Assembly (NCBI RefSeq): GCF_001261735.1
Contig: NZ_CVRP01000013.1
Location: 62,001 to 126,000 of the forward strand
Source of the DNA: Dysgonomonas sp. BGC7
GTDB taxonomy: Bacteria; Bacteroidota; Bacteroidia; Bacteroidales; Dysgonomonadaceae
Direction: 5' to 3'
DNA: 64,000 bases
The translations under genes and the position numbers were made by a program. Shown here one piece after another: positions 15,076 through 23,528 of this stretch. Under the pieces are notes generated by a model that had not been told where the DNA came from, did not search any database, and was given only the letters and a program-made list of their open reading frames with translations. Position 1 is the first letter of the stretch, and each line of letters begins with the position of its first letter.

Positions 15076-15867
15076 ATGAGTAAATCGATTTTAAGCATAC
15101 TATTGTTTCTAATAGCTACTAATATATTGGCACAGGTGGGAATTGGTACTGAGGTGACAGATCCCAATATTATATTGCAGGTAGAAAGTACACCTCTGAA
15201 GGGAACTTCTTATAATGGCGGACTTCTTTTTCCCAGGTTGTCGCTCTCATCTACTGTTGTCTTCTCTCCTGCTACAGGTACCCCTGCAACAGGGTTAATG
15301 ATATATAATACTGCTACAAACGGGGCGGGGGAAACTGCAGTAATCCCCGGCTTCTATTATTGGGATAATACAGATTCGAATTGGCACAGAATGGCTCAGA
15401 AGAATGCTAGTGCAACGTCGATGTTTTCGAATCAGGATACCAAAACAGATATCAATAGCGGGAGTGGAATTTATGCCGATTTATTTGCAAATGTCAGATT
15501 CAACAACAATACATCTTTGTATGAAAAGGTAAATAATTCCACTCTAAGAATTAATGAAACCGGATATTACAAAGTGATTCTAAACCTTGACCTAGCATCT
15601 GATGGAGGGGCAGACAATTTCGGTATTGAAGTCGTTGTAAATAATACAGACGATATTGTTTCCGATAATATATATATTCCGGGAAGATGGGATAGTGAAG
15701 GAGGAGAAGAGGCATATTTTCCTAACGGAAGATCTTTTATAATCTATGTTCCGATAAACGTTGCCGGACACACCTTAAGGGTAAAAACTTATGAATTAGA
15801 CCCAGGAACAGATGTCTATTTTAAAAATCCCGATACTTCAACTATATCCATAGAAAAAATCAGATAA
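15076..15867 (+). CDS. Array protein 5: secreted QVGIGT-type protein with C1q-like C-terminus
   Basis: The 263-residue protein has a signal peptide ending ILA, then QVGIGTEVTDPNIILQV, GGLLFPRLSLSS, GLMIYNTATNGAGE and PGFYYWDNTDSNWHRM. The C-terminal half has INETGYYKVILNLDLAS and VAGHTLRVKTYEL and ends STISIEKIR. This matches the general build of C1q/TNF-like jelly-roll domains (a central G-x-Y-x-(V/I) strand and a last strand ending in I-x-K/R-I). It begins a second group and precedes protein 6 by 2 bp. It has no lipobox and no recognisable secretion sorting tail. Confidence 0.77.
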   Translation: MSKSILSILLFLIATNILAQVGIGTEVTDPNIILQVESTPLKGTSYNGGLLFPRLSLSSTVVFSPATGTPATGLMIYNTATNGAGETAVIPGFYYWDNTDSNWHRMAQKNASATSMFSNQDTKTDINSGSGIYADLFANVRFNNNTSLYEKVNNSTLRINETGYYKVILNLDLASDGGADNFGIEVVVNNTDDIVSDNIYIPGRWDSEGGEEAYFPNGRSFIIYVPINVAGHTLRVKTYELDPGTDVYFKNPDTSTISIEKIR

Positions 15868-15869
15868 GC

Positions 15870-16664
15870 ATGAAAAAAATATATTTATGTCTTGCATTCT
15901 TAATGTCGTTATTTGCCTATACAGCACACGGGCAGGTAGGAATAGGTACAGAAATAATCGGAGATGGAGTTGCTCTACAATTAGATGCATCGGATAAAGG
16001 AGTCTTGTTTCCTCGGGTAACTCTGTCATCTCGCTATTCAACATCTCCCCTCCCGACATCAATACTTACCGGAACAATGGTTTTTAATACAGCTACAGCA
16101 GGAAGTTTTCCAAATACGATTTCCCCAGGATTATATTGGTGGAGTGTAGAAAATCAACAATGGACAAACTTAAATACGAATATTACCAATATATTAATGA
16201 AGTATACAAACACTGAGACTTCTACCAATTATAATACGACTTCATGGCAAAACATAAAATTATTTGGCAATAAAATTATCAATGAAAATCCACTTATTTA
16301 CGAAGTGAATCCAGTGAATCAGGAAGTGAAAATTAATCTGCCTGGACTATATTCTATCTCAAGTCTTTTATCTTTTAACCGAAAAAGTGGAGGTAATGCC
16401 GGAAGAGTCTCTTTAAGTGCCAGGATATACATTAATGGAAATCCTGTTGGGACAGAGCAGGTCTTTTCTCCTGGATACACGGCTGGTGTGGCTGGAGGCA
16501 GAGGTCTTTTCTCGCATGCTTTTACTGAATATTTAGAACTAAACGATGGAGACTTGGTCTGCGTTAAAATAAAAAGAACAACAGGTACTTTTTCCGGTGG
16601 CACAGCCATAGTTCCATTCTTTCAAAGTGGAGATTCCAGTATAGCTATACTTCGTATTCGTTAA
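15870..16664 (+). CDS. Array protein 6: secreted QVGIGT-type protein with C1q-like C-terminus
   Basis: The 264-residue protein has a signal peptide ending AHG, then QVGIGTEIIGDGVALQL, GVLFPRVTLSS, GTMVFNTATAG and PGLYWWSVENQQWTNL. The C-terminal domain contains LPGLYSISSLLSFNR, a strand ending LELNDGDLVCVKI and the last strand SSIAILRIR. The L-x-x-GD-x-(V/I)-x-V motif and closing I-L-R-I fit a C1q-like fold. Only 2 bp separate it from gene 5 and 16 bp from gene 7, so the three are surely co-transcribed. Confidence 0.77.
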   Translation: MKKIYLCLAFLMSLFAYTAHGQVGIGTEIIGDGVALQLDASDKGVLFPRVTLSSRYSTSPLPTSILTGTMVFNTATAGSFPNTISPGLYWWSVENQQWTNLNTNITNILMKYTNTETSTNYNTTSWQNIKLFGNKIINENPLIYEVNPVNQEVKINLPGLYSISSLLSFNRKSGGNAGRVSLSARIYINGNPVGTEQVFSPGYTAGVAGGRGLFSHAFTEYLELNDGDLVCVKIKRTTGTFSGGTAIVPFFQSGDSSIAILRIR

Positions 16665-16680
16665 TAGAAAAAACAGTTGT

Positions 16681-17481
16681 ATGAAAAGAACAATATTAAG
16701 TTTTGTAATAAATTGTATCTTTACAGTTCAGATGTTTAGTCAGGTCGGAATTGGGACTACAGACCCAATATCGTCATCTGTCTTAGATATTACATCTACA
16801 AATAAAGGGGTATTAATACCGAGGGTTAAATTGGCAGGGGCAAGTGACAAATCACCACTGGCCGGAAATATCCCTGATGGTACTCTTGTCTTCAATACGG
16901 TCAGAGCAGGTACAGGCAATAATATAGTTATTCCCGGAGTTTATGCTTGGGTAAATAATAAATGGATTATCCCAAGTACGATTGGGGTAACAAGATCAAA
17001 GGCTATTAAATTTACCAATTCATTATCAAACACAACTAACTTTAATCCTCCCACAGTGGCAACCCCTGTAACTATTGATATTTACAATAATGAGAAGTTT
17101 AATGATGATCCGTCTATTTTCGAAAGAATAGATGATCACAAGCTCAAAATCAAAAAAGCCGGACTCTACATTGTATCGGTAAATCTTGCTTTAAAGCAAA
17201 ATCCGGCAAAAGATGAATCAAGACTGAGTAATTATATTTATTTTAACCTAGATGGAATCCTAGTTTCGGCTAAGATTATTACTCTCGTGCCTCAATATAA
17301 TCCAAGTAGTGTTAATATTGATGGAAGGTTTGCCTTTAATTCAAATTCTTATATTAAAGTAGAGGCGGGACAAATATTGACTCTGCATTCACAGAGGTAT
17401 AAGGATGGAACTAGGTACGATGGAGTTTTAAATTTTGATAATACAAGCCCTTCCAGCGTAACCGTTATTAAAATACAATAA
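16681..17481 (+). CDS. Array protein 7: secreted QVGIGT-type protein with C1q-like C-terminus
   Basis: The 266-residue protein has a signal peptide ending FS, then QVGIGTTDPISSSVLDI and GVLIPRVKLAGA. GTLVFNTVRAGTGN and PGVYAWVNNKWIIP follow. The C-terminal domain has KKAGLYIVSVNLALKQ, a strand pair around VEAGQILTLHS, and ends SVTVIKIQ, as in proteins 5 and 6. It is the last gene of the array. The following 170 bp before the toxin/immunity remnant carry no clear terminator. Confidence 0.77.
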   Translation: MKRTILSFVINCIFTVQMFSQVGIGTTDPISSSVLDITSTNKGVLIPRVKLAGASDKSPLAGNIPDGTLVFNTVRAGTGNNIVIPGVYAWVNNKWIIPSTIGVTRSKAIKFTNSLSNTTNFNPPTVATPVTIDIYNNEKFNDDPSIFERIDDHKLKIKKAGLYIVSVNLALKQNPAKDESRLSNYIYFNLDGILVSAKIITLVPQYNPSSVNIDGRFAFNSNSYIKVEAGQILTLHSQRYKDGTRYDGVLNFDNTSPSSVTVIKIQ

Positions 17482-17652
17482 CTTACTTTTTATTGATTCT
17501 TATTACATTGGAGAGTCCGATTAGTACTAATAAATCGAATCAGCCGTTTTGTTGCAAAGGATGGCTGTTTCGAACAGAGCAAGCTGAATGTTTTATGGTA
17601 CAGTTAGCCAAATAATATATGTAAAAAATGGGGATTAAAGACACGTAATACA

Positions 17653-18096
17653 TCATTGCAATCCTAAGTTAAATAATATGACTAAAAGTACAAGCCAATT
17701 AGTTCCTTCATTATCTAACGATAAATTATATTTTCTCACTTGTAGTACATTCAGAATCACAGATCTTATAGTTTCTATATTTAAAGGAATAATGTTTAGG
17801 CTCTCATCTAAAATTATCAATCCTTTTAAAATACAGAATTCAGTAATCTTACTTAATACAATTTCATCCTGACTAGTAAAATCAATTCTAAATGATACGG
17901 ATTGAACAATATTATTTATACTTAATATTTCGAAACAATTAGATCCTAAATCACCATAAACCAATAAATTCTTACTCCATGGTTTCCCTTCGGATATAAT
18001 ATTAATAATATCCCTGAAAAAGAGAGGCGATATTGAATTTCTCATCCAACAAATATCATCTTCAAAGAATCCATCTTCATCCATTAATGATTCCAA
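17653..18096 (-). pseudogene. Immunity-protein-like reading frame, probably broken
   Basis: From its first usable start (TTG at 18096) the frame has 147 residues, but it is open further upstream to about 18200 (KNYGRKHKESWITDFIID, then WQYSFLVIPRDFLSEKDLE). A true N-terminus therefore seems to be missing or joined to the preceding frame. Features are WMRNSISPLFFRDIINII, LLVYGDLGSNCFEI and SVSFRIDFTSQDE. The acidic, soluble, single-domain character and the position after a toxin-like fragment suggest a cognate immunity protein of a polymorphic toxin. This is inference from context; I do not know the family. Confidence 0.45.
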
Positions 18097-18190
18097 ATCC
18101 TTTTCGGATAGGAAATCCCTAGGTATTACTAAAAAACTATATTGCCAATTGGTATCAATAATGAAATCCGTTATCCAACTTTCCTTGTGT

Positions 18191-18391
18191 TTACGGCCAT
18201 AGTTTTTGACTATATAATTTTGTATTAAAAACCGCTGATTCTATAACATCTTTTACATGCTTCCACTTAGTAACAAATCCTGATATTTGAGGGTTTAGAC
18301 CGTCTTTTAGAATACGACTAGCTCCATAGGGAGTTGTCACATGAACATACGCATCATTAGATATAGAAATTCCACTTGCTCTACTGTTCAA
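18191..18391 (-). pseudogene. C-terminal fragment of a polymorphic (ADP-ribosyltransferase-like?) toxin
   Basis: The frame contains YVHVTTPYGASRILKDGLNP and then SGFVTKWKHVKDV. The H-V-T...G...I-L-x-x-GL pattern resembles the start of small ADP-ribosylating toxin domains found at the ends of RHS or other polymorphic toxins. No delivery region is attached: upstream on the minus strand the frame stays open only a little further, to about 18450. At its end (about 18200) a one-base shift would continue into the immunity-like frame. It looks like the stranded tip of a lost toxin gene. Confidence 0.4.
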
Positions 18392-19064
18392 AAAATTATT
18401 AACCTGCCTATGACTAAAAGAAAAATAGCATATGGGGACTAAAATTATGGCTCGTATCTATTACAAAGAAGAAAACATAAGTAGCAAAGAATATGTCTCC
18501 GACAAGATTAATACTGAAACATTCGACTATATCATCAATAATATAAGCAATTCTATCTAAGTATTCTATAACACTGATTTATTCATCTTATCTAATTACA
18601 TAATTATTCTAGTTGTATTGTCGTGCAATAAGGTTATTGCACAGTTAACAAATAAGTTGTACGATCAACAAGATCCCAACATACGTAACCGCAATAGTTT
18701 ATCTATCTGACAGTAGTATTTTCTACATGTAAAAGTTCTACGATGTCTTTTGAATACATTTTCATAAAAATACATACACCGTATTTAACAGTTTTTGCTT
18801 TGAGTATTTTACACGATAAAGGAAGATAAAGAAAATTATTGCAATAGTCAAAATTATAATAATATCCCTGTATAAGTTTTTTCTTGTTTGCTCGAACTTC
18901 AGTTGCTGCTCTTTCTTTTCAAATCCAAATTTAGTATGTAATTACTGTCCCGTCTTTATATATTTTTATCATAATTGAGAAGATAAAAAAGATTAAAAAT
19001 TCAATTGATATTGCAATTTAGCCAAACTAAAATCTAGATATATTATAATTTAAGACAACAAAAG
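18392..19064. other. Intergenic stretch without an intact gene
   Basis: A 42-codon plus-strand frame at 18432-18560 (ARIYYKEENISSKEYVSDK) is the only readable piece. It overlaps the upstream continuation of the toxin-like frame on the other strand and has no recognisable family. The remainder is AT-rich with many stops in all frames. Confidence 0.4.
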
Positions 19065-19084
19065 AATACCTACAACATGGTATT
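19065..19084. promoter_or_regulatory. AATACC-N8-GGTATT dyad 1
   Basis: AATACCTACAACATGGTATT has perfect 6-bp arms. A second copy with the same arm and spacer length begins 32 bp later, about three helical turns. The same dyad occurs at 46984-47003 in front of another TonB-dependent receptor. Confidence 0.65.
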
Positions 19085-19096
19085 TATTGATACAAA

Positions 19097-19116
19097 AATA
19101 CCTACATAGTGGTATT
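19097..19116. promoter_or_regulatory. AATACC-N8-GGTATT dyad 2, overlapping the -33 region
   Basis: AATACCTACATAGTGGTATT has perfect 6-bp arms. Its right arm overlaps ATTG at 19114-19117, the -33 element of the receptor promoter, so a bound protein could block or position RNA polymerase. Confidence 0.65.
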
Positions 19117-19145
19117 GAAATTTTCTTTTCATATATTTAAATTTG
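19114..19145 (+). promoter_or_regulatory. Promoter of the TonB receptor cluster
   Basis: ATTG (19114-19117, one mismatch to TTTG) is followed after 20 bp by TAAATTTG (19138-19145), an exact TAnnTTTG -7 box. The start codon lies 24 bp after the box. Confidence 0.6.
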
Positions 19146-19169
19146 CGCCTCTAACATTTTATAAAATTA

Positions 19170-22139
19170 ATGAAAAAGAGTTTATTACTCTGTTTTTTAC
19201 TCATATGCATTATTGAATCTGCATATTGCCAGTTTTATACAATATCAGGAAAGGTCTTAGACAAAAAAAAACAAACTCCAATAGAGTACGCTATTATTTC
19301 TATTCCAGACCTCAGTTTAGCTGTTTATTCTGATATCGAAGGAAGATTTATTCTCAAAAATATTCCAAAAGGAACTTTCGACTTAAGCTTTTCAATTCTC
19401 GGATATGAGAAAAGCACATTCAAAATACAAGTTGACAAAAATAAAGACGACCTGATTTTCTATTTAGCAGAAGATAACTTACTGTTAAATGAGGTCGTTG
19501 TAACTGCCGAGAAAAAAACAGAAGATCTTACAACAGCCTACACTATAGAGCGGGCTGCATTAGACCAGTTACAGGTATTGAACATTACTGAGATTGCAGC
19601 ACTCCTGCCCGGAGGCCAGACTAGCAAAAAAACAAATTTAGCAGTCAGTCGAAGTGGAGCAGATCACTTCGACATTCGTTCGACAGGGACAGGCGAGCTT
19701 GGATTATCCTCCTTTGGTACAGCTGTTGAGGTCGACGGTGTTCGACTATCCAGTAATAGTCAGTTTATAAAAGAAATAAAGGGTGCTGATACTCGCAGTA
19801 TAGCCTCAAACAATATAGAATCTGTTGAGATTATAACAGGTGTTCCCTCCGTTGAATACGGAGATCTATCAAACGGAATGATAAAAATAAATTCGAAGCG
19901 AGGTAAATCTCCATTAAATGTAGAATTATCTACCAGACCAAATACTAAATCAATCTCGTTCAATAAGGGTTTTGATCTTGGTGGTAAACGCGGAATAATG
20001 AATGCTAGTTTTGAACATACAAAATCTAATTCAGATATTGCATCTCCTTATACGACTTATGATAGAAACAACCTCTCACTTATCTACACCAAAACCTTCG
20101 ATAAAAATCGAAATAATCCATTAAACTTATCTATTGGATTTTCAGGAAATATTGGAGGCTATGATTCCCATGGCGATCCCGATGCCTTTATAGACACCTA
20201 TACAAAAGAAAGAGATAATGCACTTAGACTGAATGTGAAATTAGATTGGTTACTTAACAAATCATGGATTACCAAATTAGAATTTTCAGGTACCCTCAGC
20301 TATTCGGATTTATTGACAGAAAAAAAAACAAACAAGGATAATGGAACATCAACACCTGCTATACATACAATGGAACAAGGACATTTTATGGGAGCCTTGT
20401 ATGATGTAAACCCTGATACTGAAATCATATTAATACCCGGAGGATATTGGTATTACATTAAACGCGAAGATAGTAAGCCTCTTATTTACACAAACAAACT
20501 AAAGGCAAATTGGACTCGAAAATTCGAAGAAATAATCAATAAGACTATGGTTGGCGTTGATTTTAACCATACAAGTAATTTAGGAAGAGGTGAGTATTAC
20601 ACTGATATGCGTTATGCTCCTACATGGAGAGAATATAGATACGACGAACAATCAGCAGTTAATAATCTGGCAATTTACGCGGAAGACGAGATAAACTTTG
20701 TCTTACCAAGAAAGACTTCACTTAGAGCTTCTATCGGCCTTCGTAGCGATTTAACATATATAAAAGGCTCTGATTATGGAACAGTCAGCAGTTTATCCCC
20801 AAGGATTAGCGCGAAATATACATTCTGGAATCGCTCCAAAAGCACTCTCTCATTAATGAGTTTGCGTCTCGGGTTTGGAGATGCAGTCAAACTTCCTTCC
20901 TCATATATACTAAACCCTACACCTACTTATCAGGACAGATTAGCTTTTTCTGCACCTCCTACACCTGATAATACAACCTATTATGCATATAATACGACAC
21001 CAAGTACAACCATTTACAATCCCGATCTGAAATGGCAAAGAAGTCGTTTAATAGAGCTAGAGTTCAACGCTCGTATAGGACAAGTAAACATTTCACTTAC
21101 AGCATACAACAACAAAACTATTGATCCTTATACTTTAACCACCTTGTACACTCCCTATTCGTACAGATTTACAGATAGCGAGACGGAAATGGGTAAAGTC
21201 TCCATACCACATGCAAATAGATCATACGCAATAGATAGAGTCACAGGTATTGTTACCGTATCAGACTTAACGGGAAGCTTACCCAGCGAGCAATTAGCAT
21301 ATACTGAAAGAAAAACTTTCAATTCGAGCAGTTACTATTATAACGGAGACAGTTTCTCTAGAAAGGGATTAGAATGGGTTATCAATTTCGGAAAAATTTC
21401 AGCTATTCATACTTCTTTTCAGATAGACGGATCATATAATTATTACAAAGGATTAGAAACCGGATTAGTAGCGAGTATGCCTAATTCGAGCCAAAATATG
21501 GCAGACAAAACTCCTTATAAATATGTTGGGTTCTACGAAGGCTCTTCCAATGCTGCAAATGGCAGCTTATCAAAAAAAATAACGAATAATCTGTCTGTCA
21601 GCACTCATATTCCGGCAATACGCACAATTATTTCTCTCCGAATAGAAAGTTGTTTGTATAATTATAAACAAATGTTTAGTCAATCGGCAACAGGTACTCG
21701 CAGTTATGCCCTAGAAGACAAAGCAGACTATCTACCTTCCGGCACAGTAACAGATATATATAAAGGAGGCAATTTTGTAGCACTTTACCCTCTATATTAT
21801 ATAAGTTTGGACGACATGAACACGCAAATTCCTTTTGCAGAAAAGTTATTATGGGCAAAAACTAATGATCAGACTCTATACGGCGAACTCATTAAAATGA
21901 TAGTTAAAACAAATACTAATTATTACTTCAGACCAACGAATATATCTGCTTATTTCTCTGCTAACCTGAATGTAACGAAGGAGATGGGAGAACACATTTC
22001 AATATCTTTTTTTGCAAATAATTTTATTAACAATGTAGCCAAAGTAAAAAACAAACAAAATGATAGTGAATATTCTTTATACGGATCAAGTTATATTCCT
22101 GAGTTTTATTATGGTTTAACCTTACGGATCAAACTATAA
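19170..22139 (+). CDS. TonB-dependent outer-membrane receptor
   Basis: The 989-residue protein has a signal peptide (to about 20) and a CarboxypepD_reg-type beta-sandwich at about 22-105 (YTISGKVLDKKKQTPIEYA). A plug domain from about 110 contains LLPGGQTSKKTN and the ending IESVEIITGVPSVEYGDLSNGMIKI. The rest is a long 22-strand-type barrel ending in YYGLTLRIKL. There is no SusD partner, so it is not a typical glycan-uptake system. Downstream genes (lipoprotein, barrel, ABC transporter, PepSY protein) read in the same direction with short gaps. The paired dyads in its promoter suggest regulation by a ligand-sensing repressor. I infer uptake of a metal or metal complex. Confidence 0.9.
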   Translation: MKKSLLLCFLLICIIESAYCQFYTISGKVLDKKKQTPIEYAIISIPDLSLAVYSDIEGRFILKNIPKGTFDLSFSILGYEKSTFKIQVDKNKDDLIFYLAEDNLLLNEVVVTAEKKTEDLTTAYTIERAALDQLQVLNITEIAALLPGGQTSKKTNLAVSRSGADHFDIRSTGTGELGLSSFGTAVEVDGVRLSSNSQFIKEIKGADTRSIASNNIESVEIITGVPSVEYGDLSNGMIKINSKRGKSPLNVELSTRPNTKSISFNKGFDLGGKRGIMNASFEHTKSNSDIASPYTTYDRNNLSLIYTKTFDKNRNNPLNLSIGFSGNIGGYDSHGDPDAFIDTYTKERDNALRLNVKLDWLLNKSWITKLEFSGTLSYSDLLTEKKTNKDNGTSTPAIHTMEQGHFMGALYDVNPDTEIILIPGGYWYYIKREDSKPLIYTNKLKANWTRKFEEIINKTMVGVDFNHTSNLGRGEYYTDMRYAPTWREYRYDEQSAVNNLAIYAEDEINFVLPRKTSLRASIGLRSDLTYIKGSDYGTVSSLSPRISAKYTFWNRSKSTLSLMSLRLGFGDAVKLPSSYILNPTPTYQDRLAFSAPPTPDNTTYYAYNTTPSTTIYNPDLKWQRSRLIELEFNARIGQVNISLTAYNNKTIDPYTLTTLYTPYSYRFTDSETEMGKVSIPHANRSYAIDRVTGIVTVSDLTGSLPSEQLAYTERKTFNSSSYYYNGDSFSRKGLEWVINFGKISAIHTSFQIDGSYNYYKGLETGLVASMPNSSQNMADKTPYKYVGFYEGSSNAANGSLSKKITNNLSVSTHIPAIRTIISLRIESCLYNYKQMFSQSATGTRSYALEDKADYLPSGTVTDIYKGGNFVALYPLYYISLDDMNTQIPFAEKLLWAKTNDQTLYGELIKMIVKTNTNYYFRPTNISAYFSANLNVTKEMGEHISISFFANNFINNVAKVKNKQNDSEYSLYGSSYIPEFYYGLTLRIKL

Positions 22140-22174
22140 AAAACTCTTTACTAAATACAATAAAAAAACAAGTT

Positions 22175-23506
22175 ATGAATTTACAAAAATTATTATCTCT
22201 ACTTATAGCTGTTCTACTAATCGGAACTTCTTGTAGCGACAGTGACGACAACAATGAGTATCTAACGTATGATGTGACCATAAATCTTGCTTATCCTACT
22301 GGTTACACCCCTGTAGAAAATACGAATATAACATTAGTGAATACAACTTCTACAACAACTTATACCGGTAAAACAAATGCTTCAGGCGAGGCCACTTTTA
22401 AAGTAGCAGCAGGTATTTACAATGTATCTGCAACCGAGAGTAGAGCTATTGACGGAAACTCTTTTTTATTAAATGGAAATCAGACTTTTACTGTAGGCAG
22501 TAATTGGATAAGCTCCACTCCAGTAACATTGACCTTGACAGCTTCCGAAAAAGGAGGGATAATCATTAAAGAATTGTATACAGGAGGATGTCAGAAAGAT
22601 GATGGTTCTGGAAAGTTTATAAACGATGCTTACGTTGTTCTCTACAATAATTCAGATATAGAATTGAAACTGGAAAATGTGGCATTAGGAACAACAATCC
22701 CTTACAACTTTACGAGCTCCAATAAGTATTATACAGATGGAAAGCTTTCTTATGAAGCAGAAGGTTGGATACCTGCTGGTACAGCTATTTGGTATTTTAA
22801 CAATACGGTTTCAATAGCAGCAGGAAAACAAATCGTAATCGCACTAAAAAATGCTGTTGACAATACAAAAACCTATAGTAATTCTATCAATTTTGCAAAC
22901 TCCGAATATTATTGTACGTATGATATTCTAGGACAATTTACTAATGTAACCGTTTACCCCTCTCCGTCTACAGAAATTCCTTCTAGCCATCGTTTATCGG
23001 CTGCTATTTATGGGGCGGGGAACGCTTGGGCGATAAGTATAGTTTCTCCGACTTTCTTTATTTTCACAACGAAAGGAACTACACCAATAGCTTTTGCCAG
23101 TAATGCTAACAATAGAGATGACTATTTCGGAAGCACTACATCAATCAGTCTGAAAGTACCGACAGATTGGATTCTCGATGGTGTAGAAGTAAAAGGACAA
23201 GGCGTAGACGGTCTTAAACGATTAACACCCACTGTAGATGCAGGACATGTAGCAATGATCGGTGGCTTTGGATACTCAATATACCGAAATGTAGATAAAG
23301 AAGCAACAGAAGCAATTGAAAGCAATGCCGGCAAACTGGTTTATAACTATTCGTTAGGTACAACAGATAAAGCAGAAGGGTCTACTGATCCGAGTGGAAT
23401 AGATGCGGAAGCTTCCATAAAGAAAGGAGCACATATTAAATACAAAGATACCAACAACTCTACTAACGATTTCCATCAACGCATTAAAGCTTCGTTAAAA
23501 GATTAA
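22175..23506 (+). CDS. DUF4876-type surface lipoprotein
   Basis: The 443-residue protein has a lipoprotein signal with lipobox GTSC (Cys at about 20) and a short Asp-rich linker. An N-terminal carboxypeptidase-regulatory-like beta sandwich (NITLVNTTSTTTYTGKTNASGEATF) spans about 30-115. The large remainder is typical of DUF4876: KGGIIIKELYTGGCQKDDGS, then NDAYVVLYNNSD, resembling a lamin-tail-type beta fold. It starts 35 bp after the receptor gene. By analogy with receptor-lipoprotein pairs in Bacteroidetes, it may sit on the receptor as a substrate-binding lid; that role is inference. Confidence 0.75.
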   Translation: MNLQKLLSLLIAVLLIGTSCSDSDDNNEYLTYDVTINLAYPTGYTPVENTNITLVNTTSTTTYTGKTNASGEATFKVAAGIYNVSATESRAIDGNSFLLNGNQTFTVGSNWISSTPVTLTLTASEKGGIIIKELYTGGCQKDDGSGKFINDAYVVLYNNSDIELKLENVALGTTIPYNFTSSNKYYTDGKLSYEAEGWIPAGTAIWYFNNTVSIAAGKQIVIALKNAVDNTKTYSNSINFANSEYYCTYDILGQFTNVTVYPSPSTEIPSSHRLSAAIYGAGNAWAISIVSPTFFIFTTKGTTPIAFASNANNRDDYFGSTTSISLKVPTDWILDGVEVKGQGVDGLKRLTPTVDAGHVAMIGGFGYSIYRNVDKEATEAIESNAGKLVYNYSLGTTDKAEGSTDPSGIDAEASIKKGAHIKYKDTNNSTNDFHQRIKASLKD

Positions 23507-23528
23507 TTTGATCAACAAGCATAATATA

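Noticed and set aside
11360-17481. Array read as one split large gene
   Set aside because: Every unit has its own signal peptide and stop codon, so they are separate proteins.
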